A stretch of 64,000 bases of DNA from Luteimicrobium subarcticum (GTDB lineage Bacteria > Actinomycetota > Actinomycetes > Actinomycetales > Cellulomonadaceae): NCBI RefSeq assembly GCF_002798015.1, contig NZ_PGTZ01000012.1, forward strand, positions 1-64,000. Direction: 5' to 3'. The notes under the pieces were generated by a model that saw only the letters and a list, made by a program, of their open reading frames with translations, ran no database searches and was not told the DNA's origin. Shown one piece after another: positions 8,916-19,718 of this stretch. The translations under genes were made by a program, and so were the position numbers. Numbering within the stretch: position 1 is the stretch's first letter; every line of letters begins with the position of its first letter.

Positions 8916-10058
8916 GTGACCGACAGCAACACCGACAGCACCACCCCCACCCGCGCGCTCTCCGAGGCCGGCGTCTCCATCTGGCTCGACGACCTGTCGC
9001 GCGAGCGGCTGCGCTCCGGCAGCCTCGCGGACCTCGTCGCGCGCCGCGACGTCGTGGGCGTGACGACGAACCCCACCATCTTCGCCAAGGCCCTGTCCGA
9101 GGGAGACGCGTACGACGAGCAGCTCGGCGCCCTCGCGGGCGCGGGCGTCCCGGCGGACGAGGCCGTGTGGACGATCACGACCGACGACGTCCGCGCCGCG
9201 GCCGACGTGCTGCGCCCCGTCTACGACGCCACGGACGGCGTCGACGGCCGCGTCTCGATCGAGGTCGACCCGCGCCTGGCGCGCGACACCGACGGCACCG
9301 TCGCGCTCGCCCAGCAGCTCTGGAAGGTCGTCGACCGTCCCAACGTCATGATCAAGATCCCGGCCACCGTCGAGGGGCTGCCCGCGATCACGCGCGTCCT
9401 CGCCGAGGGCATCTCCGTCAACGTGACGCTGATCTTCTCGCTCGAGCGCTACGGAGCCGTGATCGACGCGTTCGTCGACGGCATCGAGGGTGCCCGTGCG
9501 GCGGGGCTCGACCTGACGCGCATCGGCTCGGTCGCGTCGTTCTTCCTGTCGCGCGTGGACACCGCGGTCGACAAGGCGCTCGAGGCGGACGGGAGCGAGG
9601 CGGCGCTCGCCGAGCGCGGCACCGCGGCGCTCTCCAACGCGCGCCTCGCCTACGAGCTGTTCGGCGAGCGCTTCGGCACCGACCGGTGGCAGGACCTGGC
9701 CGCCGCGGGCGCGCACGTGCAGCGGCCGCTGTGGGCCTCGACCGGCACCAAGAACCCGGAGTACTCGGACACCCTCTACGTCACCGAGCTCGTCGCGCCG
9801 CACGTCGTCAACACGATGCCCGAGAAGACCCTCGACGCGGTCGCCGACCACGGCGACGTCACCGGCGACACGATCACCGGGACGTACGACGCGTCGCGCG
9901 CGCACCTCGCGGCCATCGAGTCGTCCGGCGTGTCCATGGCCCAGGTCACCCAGCAGCTCGAGGACGACGGCGTCGCCTCGTTCGTCACGAGCTGGGACGA
10001 GCTGCTCGAGACCATCACGGCCGGGCTGGCGCAGGCCGGCGACGGTGCCGGGGCCTGA
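8916..10058 (+). CDS. tal: Transaldolase
   Basis: A 380-residue Schiff-base aldolase exchanging three-carbon units between fructose-6-phosphate and erythrose-4-phosphate. The active lysine is K149 in NVMIKIPAT, and [11 protein letters not shown] is the N-terminal signature. The length fits the long actinobacterial/cyanobacterial subclass. The GTG at 8916 follows GAGGAAA by six bases, which fixes the start; the frame remains open upstream without conserved sequence. It lies between tkt and zwf. Confidence 0.95.
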   Translation: MTDSNTDSTTPTRALSEAGVSIWLDDLSRERLRSGSLADLVARRDVVGVTTNPTIFAKALSEGDAYDEQLGALAGAGVPADEAVWTITTDDVRAAADVLRPVYDATDGVDGRVSIEVDPRLARDTDGTVALAQQLWKVVDRPNVMIKIPATVEGLPAITRVLAEGISVNVTLIFSLERYGAVIDAFVDGIEGARAAGLDLTRIGSVASFFLSRVDTAVDKALEADGSEAALAERGTAALSNARLAYELFGERFGTDRWQDLAAAGAHVQRPLWASTGTKNPEYSDTLYVTELVAPHVVNTMPEKTLDAVADHGDVTGDTITGTYDASRAHLAAIESSGVSMAQVTQQLEDDGVASFVTSWDELLETITAGLAQAGDGAGA

Positions 10059-10101
10059 CGCCCCGCCCCGCACGGATCACCCGACGAGACAGGAAGCACC
10101 A

Positions 10102-11643
10102 GTGAGCCCAGCCAAGATCAGCGCGGGGAACAACCCTCTGCGGGACCCGCGCGACCTCCGTCTGCCCCGGATCGCCGGCCCCTGCGGGCTGGTCATCTTC
10201 GGGGTGACCGGAGACCTCGCCCGCAAGAAGCTCATGCCGGCGGTGTACGACCTCGCCAACCGCGGGCTGCTGCCCCCCGGCTTCGCGCTGACCGGGTTCG
10301 CCCGCCGCGACTGGGACGACCGGGACTTCGCCAAGGTCGTGTACGACGCGGTGAAGCAGCACGCGCGCACGCCCTTCCGGGAGGAGACCTGGCGTCAGCT
10401 CGCCGAGGGCATCCGGTTCGTGCAGGGCGAGTTCGGCGACCCCGAGGCGTTCGAGCGCCTGCGCACGACCGTCGAAGATCTCGACCGCGACCGCGGCACC
10501 AACGGCAACCACGCCTTCTACCTGTCGATCCCGCCGGGCGCGTTCCCGCAGGTGTGCGAGCAGCTCGCCAAGTCCGGCCTGTCGCACTCGAGCGAGGACG
10601 CGTGGCGCCGCGTCGTCATCGAGAAGCCGTTCGGGCACGACCTCGCTTCGGCCCGCGAGCTCAACGACGTCGTGTCGCAGGTGTTCGACCCGGACGCCGT
10701 GTTCCGGATCGACCACTACCTCGGCAAGGAGACCGTCCAGAACATGCTGGCGCTCCGCTTCGCGAACCAGCTCTACGAGCCCATCTGGAACGCGAACTAC
10801 GTCGACCACGTGCAGATCACCATGGCCGAGGACATCGGCATCGGCGGGCGCGCCGGCTACTACGACGGCATCGGCGCGGCCCGCGACGTCATCCAGAACC
10901 ACCTGATCCAGCTCCTCGCGCTCACCGCGATGGAGGAGCCCCTGAGCTTTGACGCCGCCGACCTGCGCGCCGAGAAGCTCAAGGTGCTCCGGGCCGTCCG
11001 GCTCCCCCACGACCTCGGCAAGCACACAGCGCGCGGCCAGTACGCGTCCGGCTGGCAGGGCGGCGAGGAGGTGCTCGGCTACCTCGACGAGCAGGGCATC
11101 GACAAGAAGTCGACGACGGAGACGTTCGCCGCGGTCCGCGTCGACATCGACAACCGCCGCTGGGCCGAGGTGCCGTTCTACCTGCGCACCGGCAAGCGCC
11201 TCGGTCGGCGCGTCACCGAGGTCGCCGTCGTGTTCAAGCGCGCGCCGCACCTCCCCTTCGAGTCGTCGCAGACGTCCGAGCTCGGCCACAACGCGCTCGT
11301 CATCCGCGTCCAGCCCGACGAGGGCGTGACCATCCGCTTCGGCGAGAAGGTCCCCGGGACCGCCATGGAGATCCGCGACGTCACGATGGACTTCGGCTAC
11401 GGCCACGCGTTCACCGAGTCGTCCCCGGAGGCGTACGAGCGTCTCATCCTCGACGTGCTCCTCGGCGACCCGCCGCTGTTCCCGAGCCACGACGAGGTCG
11501 AGCTGTCCTGGAACATCCTCGACCCCGTCGAGAACTACTGGGCGACGCAGGGCCAGCCGGACCAGTACCGGTCCGGCGGCTGGGGCCCCGCGTCCGCCGA
11601 CGAGATGATGGCCCGCGACGGCCGGACCTGGAGGCGACCGTGA
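10102..11643 (+). CDS. zwf: Glucose-6-phosphate 1-dehydrogenase
   Basis: A 513-residue enzyme oxidising glucose-6-phosphate to 6-phosphogluconolactone with NADP. The Rossmann motif GVTGDLARKKLMPA lies near residue 36, and the substrate motif RIDHYLGKETVQN near residue 207 carries the active-site histidine and lysine. The start is GTG at 10102, preceded by an AGGAAG ribosome site. The stop overlaps the opcA start (GTGA), so the enzyme and its assembly protein are coupled. Confidence 0.97.
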   Translation: MSPAKISAGNNPLRDPRDLRLPRIAGPCGLVIFGVTGDLARKKLMPAVYDLANRGLLPPGFALTGFARRDWDDRDFAKVVYDAVKQHARTPFREETWRQLAEGIRFVQGEFGDPEAFERLRTTVEDLDRDRGTNGNHAFYLSIPPGAFPQVCEQLAKSGLSHSSEDAWRRVVIEKPFGHDLASARELNDVVSQVFDPDAVFRIDHYLGKETVQNMLALRFANQLYEPIWNANYVDHVQITMAEDIGIGGRAGYYDGIGAARDVIQNHLIQLLALTAMEEPLSFDAADLRAEKLKVLRAVRLPHDLGKHTARGQYASGWQGGEEVLGYLDEQGIDKKSTTETFAAVRVDIDNRRWAEVPFYLRTGKRLGRRVTEVAVVFKRAPHLPFESSQTSELGHNALVIRVQPDEGVTIRFGEKVPGTAMEIRDVTMDFGYGHAFTESSPEAYERLILDVLLGDPPLFPSHDEVELSWNILDPVENYWATQGQPDQYRSGGWGPASADEMMARDGRTWRRP

Positions 11644-12563
11644 TCATCCACCTTCCCGAGACGACGGCGAACGACGTCGGCAAGCGGCTCGTCAAGCTGC
11701 GCGACGAGGGCGGCGCCGTGACGCTCGGTCGCGTCCTGACCCTCATCATCCGGGTCAACGAGGACGGCCTCGAGGAGGCCGTGCAGGCGGCGAACGACGC
11801 GTCCCGCGAGCACCCCTGCCGCGTGATCGTGGTGTCGCCCGTCGGCGCGCGCAACCACAAGGCGTCGCTCGACGCCGAGATCCGGGTCGGCGGCGACGCG
11901 GGCGCCAGCGAGGTCATCCTGCTGCGTCCGACCGGGCCGATCATCGACCACGTCGACACGCTCGTGACGCCGCTCCTGCTGCCCGACGTCCCGATCGTCG
12001 TGTGGTGGCCGTCGGAGTCGCCCGAGCGGCCCGCCGAAGACCTGCTGGGCAAGATCGCGCACCGGCGCGTCACCGACTCCACCAAGGAGACCGCCAGCGA
12101 GAAGATGCTCCGCCGCCTCGCCGAGCAGCACGAGCCGGGCGACACCGACCTCGCGTGGGCGCGGGTGACGCTGTGGCGGGCCCTCATCGCGGCCGCGCTC
12201 GACCAGCCCCCGTACGAGGACGTCACCGAGGTGGTCATCGAGGGCGAGTCGGGGCACACGTCGATCGACCTGCTCGCCGCGTGGCTCGGGCTGCGCCTGA
12301 AGTGCGCGGTGACGATCCGCCGGCACCGCGACGCCGACGCCATCACCCGCGTCGAGCTGCACCGTGCGAGCGGCCCGATCGTCCTCGACCGGCCGGACGG
12401 TCGCGTCGTGACGATCTCGCAGCCCGACCAGCCCGACCGCCACGTCGCGCTGCCGATCCGGCTCCTCAACGAGGCGCTCGCCGAGGAGCTGCGGCGGCTC
12501 GACCCCGACGAGACGTTCGGCGAGGTGCTCACCCAGGGCCTCGCGCGGATCGACGCCGCATGA
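11640..12563 (+). CDS. opcA: Glucose-6-phosphate dehydrogenase assembly protein OpcA
   Basis: A 307-residue protein of the OpcA family, which in cyanobacteria and actinobacteria promotes assembly or redox control of Zwf. The two-lobed alpha/beta fold is suggested by the N-terminal segment VTLGRVLTLIIRV and the central VPIVVWWPSESPE. GTG at 11640 overlaps the zwf stop, and its own stop overlaps pgl (ATGA). No catalytic motif is expected. Confidence 0.92.
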   Translation: MIIHLPETTANDVGKRLVKLRDEGGAVTLGRVLTLIIRVNEDGLEEAVQAANDASREHPCRVIVVSPVGARNHKASLDAEIRVGGDAGASEVILLRPTGPIIDHVDTLVTPLLLPDVPIVVWWPSESPERPAEDLLGKIAHRRVTDSTKETASEKMLRRLAEQHEPGDTDLAWARVTLWRALIAAALDQPPYEDVTEVVIEGESGHTSIDLLAAWLGLRLKCAVTIRRHRDADAITRVELHRASGPIVLDRPDGRVVTISQPDQPDRHVALPIRLLNEALAEELRRLDPDETFGEVLTQGLARIDAA

Positions 12564-13327
12564 GCACGCCGCGGCGCGTCGTCGTCCACCCCGACGCGGA
12601 CGTCCTCGCGCAGGCTGCGGCCGCCCGGCTGCTCGTGCGCCTCACCGACCTGCAGTCCGTGCAGGGCGACGCGCACGTCGTCCTCACGGGCGGCACCGTG
12701 GGCATCAAGACGCTCGCGGCCGTCGCGGCCAGCCCGCTCGTCGACGCCGTCGACTGGTCGGGCGTCCACCTGTGGTGGGGCGACGAGCGCTTCCTGCCCG
12801 ACGGCGACCCCGACCGCAACGAGACGCAGGCGCGCGACGCGCTCGTCGACTCGCTCGTGGCCGCGGGGGCCCTGCCCGCGGGGAACGTCCACCCGATGGC
12901 GCCGTCCGACGCGGTGAGCTCGCCCGAGGACTCCGCAGCCGCGTACGCGGCCGAGCTGGCCCGGTTCGCGGGCTCCTCCGGCGGGCTCGACGTGCCGCCC
13001 TTCGACGTCCTGCTGCTCGGCATGGGGCCGGACGGCCACGTCGCGTCGCTGTTCCCGGGGCACCGGGAGCTCGACGCCGAGGGAGTCGCCACGGTCGGCG
13101 TGCACGGCTCGCCGAAGCCGCCGGCCGAGCGTGTCTCCCTGACGTTCGACGCGATCCGGGCCGCCCGTGAGGTGTGGGTCGTCGCCGCGGGCGCGGAGAA
13201 GGCTGAGGCGGTCGCGCGGGCGCTGCGCCAGGACGACGTCCACGCCACCCCCGCCGCGGGGGCCGTGGGGACCGACGTCACGCTGTGGCTCGTCGACGCC
13301 GCGGCCGCCGGCACCGACGACGCCTGA
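12560..13327 (+). CDS. pgl: 6-phosphogluconolactonase
   Basis: A 255-residue DevB/Pgl-type hydrolase that opens 6-phosphogluconolactone, completing the oxidative branch with zwf. The motifs LTGGTVGIKTL, WWGDERFLPDGDPDRNE and LLGMGPDGHVASLFPGH are characteristic of the family. The ATG at 12560 overlaps the opcA stop. A perfect hairpin terminator begins 11 bases after the stop codon and closes the pentose phosphate operon. Confidence 0.95.
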   Translation: MSTPRRVVVHPDADVLAQAAAARLLVRLTDLQSVQGDAHVVLTGGTVGIKTLAAVAASPLVDAVDWSGVHLWWGDERFLPDGDPDRNETQARDALVDSLVAAGALPAGNVHPMAPSDAVSSPEDSAAAYAAELARFAGSSGGLDVPPFDVLLLGMGPDGHVASLFPGHRELDAEGVATVGVHGSPKPPAERVSLTFDAIRAAREVWVVAAGAEKAEAVARALRQDDVHATPAAGAVGTDVTLWLVDAAAAGTDDA

Positions 13328-13338
13328 TCCCGCCCGTC

Positions 13339-13384
13339 ATGCCAGAACGCCCGCCCCGGATCTCCGGGGCGGGCGTTCTGGCAT
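13339..13384. terminator. Perfect 22-bp bidirectional terminator
   Basis: The arm at 13339-13360 (ATGCCAGAACGCCCGCCCCG and two more bases) is exactly complementary to 13363-13384, leaving TC at the tip, so the working loop is about six bases. It sits between the convergent pgl and rbpA genes and can serve both directions. Confidence 0.85.
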
Positions 13385-13418
13385 GTCGGGCAGGCCCGCG
13401 TTCGCGGGCGGTGCGGTG

Positions 13419-13766
13419 TCAGCCGCCGCGGCGCGCGCGCAGCGCGGCGAGGGCTTCCTCGAGCAGGGCCGCGCCGTCCTCGTCGGTGCGACGCTCCTTC
13501 ACGTACGCGAGGTGGGTCTTGTACGGCTCGTGCCGCACGGGCGACGGCGGGTTCGCCTGGTCCGTGCCCGCCGGAAGACCGCAGCGCGGGCAGTCCCACG
13601 TCACCGGGATCTCGACCTCGCCGTCGACCGCGAACGTCGGGCTCGTCTCGTGCCCGTTCGCGCACCAGAACGTCACCTTGAGCCGCGGCGCGACCTCGCC
13701 CCGCTCGGTCTCCCCCATCGGGCCCGCGCCGACGCGCGAACCCCGGATCGCACTACCCCCAGCCAC
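13419..13766 (-). CDS. rbpA: RNA polymerase-binding protein RbpA
   Basis: A 115-residue actinobacteria-specific RNA polymerase activator that binds sigma factor and stabilises the open complex. The central zinc-ribbon-like core has C-x3-H in WCANGHETS and C-x2-C in WDCPRCG. The C-terminal segment HLAYVKERRTDEDGAALLEEAL is the sigma-interaction domain. The start is GTG at 13766; an internal ATG at codon 17 (GPMGETERG) is an alternative. It is the last gene downstream of secG and shares the convergent terminator with pgl. Confidence 0.94.
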   Translation of the reverse strand: MAGGSAIRGSRVGAGPMGETERGEVAPRLKVTFWCANGHETSPTFAVDGEVEIPVTWDCPRCGLPAGTDQANPPSPVRHEPYKTHLAYVKERRTDEDGAALLEEALAALRARRGG

Positions 13767-13778
13767 CTCGCGCGCTCC

Positions 13779-14021
13779 CTAGTTGATCTTCTCGATGAGC
13801 CCCAGCAGCACGATGCACGCCGTCCACGTGAGGGCGATGATGATCGTGATGCGGTTCAGGTTCCGCTCGGCGACCCCGGAGCTGCCGGCGCTCGACGTGA
13901 TGCCACCACCGAACATGTCGGAGAGACCGCCACCCTTCCCCTTGTGGAGCAGCACGAGCAGCACGAGCAGGAAGCTCGTGAGGACCAGAAGGACCTGAAG
14001 GGCGATGCGCAGGGCGTCCAC
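13779..14021 (-). CDS. secG: Preprotein translocase subunit SecG
   Basis: An 80-residue inner-membrane protein with two hydrophobic spans (about residues 5-25 and 55-75) separated by the conserved loop HKGKGGGLSDMFGGG. It joins SecY and SecE in the protein export channel. The GTG at 14021 is preceded by GAGGAAG at a good distance, which fixes the start. Its location downstream of tpiA is conserved in bacteria. Confidence 0.95.
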   Translation of the reverse strand: MDALRIALQVLLVLTSFLLVLLVLLHKGKGGGLSDMFGGGITSSAGSSGVAERNLNRITIIIALTWTACIVLLGLIEKIN

Positions 14022-14096
14022 GTGAATGCTTCCTCGAGTTCCGGGTGTCGAACAGGACAAGAGTAGGTGAGCAGGGGCCGATCCGACGAACCCGTC

Positions 14097-14124
14097 CGCG
14101 GCGGCGCCCGGAGGCGCCGCCGCG
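14097..14124 (-). terminator. Stem-loop after tpiA
   Basis: The 12-base arms CGCGGCGGCGCC and GGCGCCGCCGCG around a CGGA loop lie 11 bases past the tpiA stop codon, between tpiA and secG. No T-tract follows, as is usual in this lineage. It may reduce rather than abolish read-through into secG. Confidence 0.65.
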
Positions 14125-14135
14125 AGCACGAACGG

Positions 14136-14927
14136 TCAGACCGCGTGCCCCTGGTAGCGGGCGATCTTCGCGAACTCCTCGGGGTCGAGGCTCGCACCGC
14201 CCACCAGGGCACCGTCCACGTCGGGCTGCGCCATGATCGACGCCACGTTGCCGGACTTCACCGACCCGCCGTACAGGACGCGGACGCCGTCAGCCAGCTC
14301 CGCGTCGTAGAGCTCGGCGAGGCGGGCACGGATCGCACCGCACACCTCCTGGGCGTCCTCGGGGGTCGCGACCTCGCCGGTGCCGATGGCCCACACGGGC
14401 TCGTACGCCACCACGGCCTGGGCGGCCTGCTCGGCGGGCAGCCCGTCGAACGCGCCGTCGACCTGCGCGAGCGTGTACGACACCTGGTCGCCCGCCTTGC
14501 GGACGTCGAGGCCCTCGCCGACGCAGATGATCGGGACGATGCCCTGACCGAACGCCGACTTCGCCTTCGCGGCGACCAGCTCGTCCGTCTCGCCGTGGTA
14601 CTGACGACGCTCGGAGTGGCCGATCACGGCGTACGAGACGCCGAGCTTGGCGAGCATGACAGGCGAGATCTCACCCGTGTACGCGCCGTCGGTGTGCGCC
14701 GAGACGTCCTGCGCGGCGTACTTGACCTGCAGCTTGTCCGCGTCGACGAGCGTCTGGACGCTGCGCAGGTCCGTGAACGGCGGCACGACGACGACCTCGA
14801 CGGCCGAGTAGTCGTGCTTGCCGTCCTTGAGGGTCCACGCCAGCTTCTGCACGTGGTGGGTGGCCTGGAGGTGGTCCAGGTTCATCTTCCAGTTGCCCGC
14901 CATCAGCGGCGTGCGGGGGGTGCTCAC
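14136..14927 (-). CDS. tpiA: Triosephosphate isomerase
   Basis: A 263-residue TIM-barrel enzyme interconverting dihydroxyacetone phosphate and glyceraldehyde-3-phosphate. The substrate-binding AGNWKMN, the electrophile in VIGHSERR and the catalytic glutamate in [10 protein letters not shown] are all present. The phosphate loop region [10 protein letters not shown] lies near residue 220. The GTG at 14927 follows GGAGAAGAG by five bases. It is the third gene of gap-pgk-tpiA. Confidence 0.97.
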   Translation of the reverse strand: MSTPRTPLMAGNWKMNLDHLQATHHVQKLAWTLKDGKHDYSAVEVVVVPPFTDLRSVQTLVDADKLQVKYAAQDVSAHTDGAYTGEISPVMLAKLGVSYAVIGHSERRQYHGETDELVAAKAKSAFGQGIVPIICVGEGLDVRKAGDQVSYTLAQVDGAFDGLPAEQAAQAVVAYEPVWAIGTGEVATPEDAQEVCGAIRARLAELYDAELADGVRVLYGGSVKSGNVASIMAQPDVDGALVGGASLDPEEFAKIARYQGHAV

Positions 14928-14949
14928 AGGTGTTCTCTTCTCCGTGCTC

Positions 14950-14968
14950 GGGGGCCGTGACGGCCCCC
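14950..14968 (-). promoter_or_regulatory. Short intercistronic stem-loop between pgk and tpiA
   Basis: Eight-base arms GGGGGCCG and CGGCCCCC with a TGA loop, located 22 bases before the tpiA start. It may stabilise or process the gap-pgk-tpiA transcript. Confidence 0.4.
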
Positions 14969-14988
14969 TCGGGTCTGGTTGCGAGGGG

Positions 14989-16194
14989 TCAGGCGCCGAG
15001 GACCGCGAGGCCCGGCAGCTCCTTGCCCTCGAGGAACTCGAGGCTCGCGCCGCCACCGGTCGAGATGTGGCTGAAGCCGTCCTCGTCGAAACCGAGCAGG
15101 CGCACGGCCGCAGCCGAGTCGCCACCGCCGACGATCGAGAACGCGCCCTGTGCGGTCGCGTCGATCATGCCCTGCGCGACGGCGCGCGTGCCGCCCGCGA
15201 ACGCGTCGAACTCGAACACGCCCATGGGGCCGTTCCAGACGATGGTCCGGCAGTCCAGCAGGGTGTCGGCGAACTGCTGCGCCGACTCGGGGCCGATGTC
15301 GAGGCCCATGGTGCCGTCCGGGATGGCGTCCGCGGCGACCGTGGTGTGCGGCGCGTCCGCGGCGAACGACTCCGCGGCGACGATGTCCGTCGGCAGGACG
15401 ATCTCGACGCCGTTCTCCGCTGCCGTCGCGAGGTAGCCCTTGACCGTCTCGACCTGGTCCTCCTCGAGCAGCGACGAGCCGACCGAGTGGCCCTGCGCCT
15501 TGAGGAAGGTGAAGACCATGCCGCCACCGACGAGGATCTTGTCGGCCTTCGTGAGCAGGTTCGCGATGACGCCGAGCTTGTCCGAGACCTTCGACCCGCC
15601 GAGGACGACCGCGTACGGGCGCTCCGGGGACTCGGTGGCCTTCGAGAGCGACTCGACCTCCTTGAGGACGAGCAGGCCCGCGGCCGCCGGGAGCAGCTTC
15701 GCGACGTCGTAGACCGACGCCTGCTTGCGGTGCACGACGCCGAAGCCGTCGGACACGAACGCGTCCGCGAGGGCGGCGAGCTCGCCGGCCAGCTCCTCGC
15801 GCTCCGCGTCGACCTTGCTGGTCTCGCGCGCGTCGAAGCGGACGTTCTCGAGCAGCGCGACCCGGCCCTCGCCGAGGGCCGCGACCGTCGCGGTCGCCGA
15901 GGCGCCCACCACGTCGTCCGCGAGGGCGACGTCCTGGCCGAGCAGCTCGCCGAGCCGCTGCGCGACGGGGGCGAGCGAGTACTTCGCGTCCGGCTCGCCC
16001 TTCGGGCGGCCGAGGTGGGCCGTCACGACCACCTTCGCGCCGGCGTCGACCAGCGCCGTCAGCGTCGGCAGCGAGGCGCGGATCCGACCGTCGTCCGTGA
16101 TGGTCTGCCCGTCGAGCGGGACGTTGAAGTCGGACCGGACGAGGACGCGCTTGCCGCGCAGGTCGCCGAGGTCCGCGATGGTCTTGACTGCCAC
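14989..16194 (-). CDS. pgk: Phosphoglycerate kinase
   Basis: A 401-residue two-domain kinase making ATP from 1,3-bisphosphoglycerate. The N-terminal substrate motif [13 protein letters not shown], the [10 protein letters not shown] histidine/arginine segment and the nucleotide-side loop GGGDSAAAV near the C-terminus are visible. The GTG at 16194 follows GAAGGAG by six bases. It lies 150 bases downstream of gap, with a hairpin between them. Confidence 0.97.
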   Translation of the reverse strand: MAVKTIADLGDLRGKRVLVRSDFNVPLDGQTITDDGRIRASLPTLTALVDAGAKVVVTAHLGRPKGEPDAKYSLAPVAQRLGELLGQDVALADDVVGASATATVAALGEGRVALLENVRFDARETSKVDAEREELAGELAALADAFVSDGFGVVHRKQASVYDVAKLLPAAAGLLVLKEVESLSKATESPERPYAVVLGGSKVSDKLGVIANLLTKADKILVGGGMVFTFLKAQGHSVGSSLLEEDQVETVKGYLATAAENGVEIVLPTDIVAAESFAADAPHTTVAADAIPDGTMGLDIGPESAQQFADTLLDCRTIVWNGPMGVFEFDAFAGGTRAVAQGMIDATAQGAFSIVGGGDSAAAVRLLGFDEDGFSHISTGGGASLEFLEGKELPGLAVLGA

Positions 16195-16267
16195 GAGGGA
16201 CTCCTTCAGGGGGTGCCGTGGGCCGGCCGCCGGCCGGTCGCGTGCGGGGGCATGACGACGCCCGCGG

Positions 16268-16294
16268 GGCACCACGGCGGAGAGCCGTGGTGCC
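16268..16294 (-). promoter_or_regulatory. Intercistronic stem-loop between gap and pgk
   Basis: The 11-base arms GGCACCACGGC and GCCGTGGTGCC surround a GGAGA loop, and the stem can extend outward with GC-rich flanks. Its position between two glycolytic genes on the same strand suggests partial termination or differential mRNA stability. Confidence 0.55.
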
Positions 16295-16347
16295 GCGCGG
16301 GCGCCGGTGTCACGGGTGTCGCTCCGTACGGGGCGAACGGGTCGTCG

Positions 16348-17663
<1,316 letters not shown>

Positions 17664-18644
17664 TCAGAGGTCGAGCAGGTCCGGGGCGAGGCCCGAGGTC
17701 GTCCCCGGGATGCCGAGCTCCTCGGCGCGCTTGTCCGCGGTCGCCAGCAGCCGCCGGATGCGGCCCGCCACCGCGTCCTTCGTGAGGGGCGGGTCGGCGC
17801 GCTGGCCGAGCTCCTCGAGCGACGCGTCCTTGTTGGCGAGCCGCAGCTGGCCCGCCTCGCGCAGGTGCTCGGGGACCTCGTCGCCGAGGATGTCGAACGC
17901 TCGTGCCACGCGGGCACCGGCGGCCACGGCCGCCCGCGCCGAGCGGCGCAGGTTCGCGTCGTCGAAGTTCGCGAGACGGTTCGCGGTCCCCCGGACCTCG
18001 CGGCGCGTGCGCCGCTCCTCCCAGACCACGACGGTCTCGTGCGCGCCGAGCCGCGTGAGCAGCGCGCTGATGGCGTCGCCGTCGCGGATGACGACCCGGT
18101 CGACACCGCGCACCTCGCGGGACTTCGCCTGCACGCCGAGGCGTCGCGCCGCGCCCACGAGCGCGAGCGCCGCCTCCGGGCCCGGGCACGTGACCTCCAG
18201 GCTCGCCGAGCGGCCCGGCTCGGTGAGCGACCCGTGCGCGAGGAACGCGCCGCGCCACGCCGCCTCCGACTCCCCCGCCCCCGCGGCGACGACCTGCGGG
18301 GCGAGACCGCGCACCGGGCGTCCCCGACCGTCCAGCAGACCCGTCTGCCGGGCCAGCGACTCGCCGTCCCGGACCACGCGGACCACGTAGCGGCGCTGGC
18401 GCTGGATGCCTCCGGCGGACTTCACGATGACGTCGCTGTGGTGCCCGTAGACCTCGAGGATGGCCTGCCGCAGCCGGCGCGCGGCCGCGGCGGTGTCGAG
18501 CTCCGCCTCCACCACGATCCGGCCCGAGATGATGTGCAGGCCGTTGGCGAACCGCAGCATCGCCGCGACCTCCGCCTTGCGGTACGACGGGCGTTCCACG
18601 GGCAGCCGCGCCAGCTCGTCCTTCACCTGTGCCGTCAACGCCAT
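17664..18644 (-). CDS. whiA: DNA-binding protein WhiA
   Basis: A 326-residue sporulation/cell-division regulator that pairs a LAGLIDADG-like N-terminal fold with a C-terminal helix-turn-helix. The N-terminus [29 protein letters not shown] is diagnostic, as is the C-terminal [25 protein letters not shown]-binding region. It belongs to the conserved whiA-yvcK-rapZ-uvrC block. The ATG at 18644 has a CAGGAT hexamer six bases upstream, compatible with leaderless initiation. Confidence 0.95.
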   Translation of the reverse strand: MALTAQVKDELARLPVERPSYRKAEVAAMLRFANGLHIISGRIVVEAELDTAAAARRLRQAILEVYGHHSDVIVKSAGGIQRQRRYVVRVVRDGESLARQTGLLDGRGRPVRGLAPQVVAAGAGESEAAWRGAFLAHGSLTEPGRSASLEVTCPGPEAALALVGAARRLGVQAKSREVRGVDRVVIRDGDAISALLTRLGAHETVVVWEERRTRREVRGTANRLANFDDANLRRSARAAVAAGARVARAFDILGDEVPEHLREAGQLRLANKDASLEELGQRADPPLTKDAVAGRIRRLLATADKRAEELGIPGTTSGLAPDLLDL

Positions 18645-18650
18645 GGGGTC

Positions 18651-18656
18651 ATCCTG
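18651..18656 (-). promoter_or_regulatory. Possible leaderless -10 element of whiA
   Basis: CAGGAT on the minus strand, six bases before the ATG. It resembles the TAGGNT elements found at the same spacing in this window but lacks the leading T, so it is weaker. Confidence 0.3.
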
Positions 18657-18704
18657 CCATCTCGGCCACCGCGACGTTCACGTCACCGGCCGCCGGTGCG
18701 GGCG

Positions 18705-19718
18705 TCAGTCGGCGCGGCGTCCGACGTCCCCGAGGAAGCCCTCGAACACGTCACGGTAGGCACCCGCGAGCCGGAGCGGGTCGTGCCGGGCCGTGCCGTC
18801 GCCGCGGCTGACCTGGCGCAGCAGGAGCCGCGCCCCGAAGCGGCCCGCGGCGTCCGCCAGCGTGTCGAGGTCCTCGACCGCAGACGGGTCGGCCACGACC
18901 ACGTCGATGCGCAGCTCGGGCGCGTACCGGTGCAGGACCTCGAGGTGCTCCGTGCTCGTCAGCCCGTCGGTCTCCCCGGCCTCGGGCTCGAGGTTGAGCG
19001 TGACGCAGCGCCGCGCGGGCGTCTTGTGCAGGGCGGCGGCGAGGTCCGGCACGAGCAGGTGCGTCAGGACCGACGAGTACCAGGACCCGGGCCCGAGCAC
19101 GACCCAGTCCGCCGCCTCGACCGCCTCGACGGCCTCCGGGCACGCCGCCGGGTCGGACGGTGTCATCCGCAGGTCCATGATCCGGCCGGGCGCCTTCGCG
19201 ACCTGGCTCTGGCCGCGGACGGTGACGAGGTCGTGGCCGACGCGGCAGTCCGCCTCGATGCGGAGCGGCTCGAGCGAGACCGGCAGCACCCGCCCCCGCA
19301 CGCCGAGCAGCTGGCCGACCCAGTCGAGCCCCGCGACGGGGTCGTCCAGCATCTCCCACAGCGCCGCGATGATGAGGTTCCCGACCGCGTGGTTGTCGAG
19401 CGGTCCGTCCGTGGCGAACCGGTGCTGCATCAGGTCGCGCCACGTGCGTCCCCAGTGCGTGTCGTCGCACAGGGCGGCGAGCGCCATCCGGAGGTCGCCG
19501 GGCGGCAGGACGTCGAGCTCGGAGCGGAGCCGGCCGGACGATCCGCCGTCGTCGGCGACCGTCACCACGGCGGTGAGGGTGCCGGCGACGAGCCGCATGG
19601 CCTCGAGGGACGCGGCGAGCCCGTGGCCCCCGCCGAGCGCCACGACCGACGGACCGGAGGCGCGCTCGTGGCGCCCGGTGGCGGGCCCCCGGGCGCCCGG
19701 GCGTGCCGCGGCGCTCAC
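18705..19718 (-). CDS. yvcK: Gluconeogenesis factor / YvcK (CofD-like) protein
   Basis: A 337-residue member of the CofD/YvcK family. The motifs VVALGGGHGLAASLEAMR (nucleotide-sugar binding) and VTVADDGGSSGRLR are diagnostic, together with HAVGNLIIAALWE. YvcK proteins bind UDP-GlcNAc and are linked to cell shape and growth on gluconeogenic carbon sources. GTG at 19718 overlaps the rapZ stop (GTGA). It has a short Ala/Gly/Arg-rich N-terminal extension of about 20 residues. Confidence 0.92.
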   Translation of the reverse strand: MSAAARPGARGPATGRHERASGPSVVALGGGHGLAASLEAMRLVAGTLTAVVTVADDGGSSGRLRSELDVLPPGDLRMALAALCDDTHWGRTWRDLMQHRFATDGPLDNHAVGNLIIAALWEMLDDPVAGLDWVGQLLGVRGRVLPVSLEPLRIEADCRVGHDLVTVRGQSQVAKAPGRIMDLRMTPSDPAACPEAVEAVEAADWVVLGPGSWYSSVLTHLLVPDLAAALHKTPARRCVTLNLEPEAGETDGLTSTEHLEVLHRYAPELRIDVVVADPSAVEDLDTLADAAGRFGARLLLRQVSRGDGTARHDPLRLAGAYRDVFEGFLGDVGRRAD

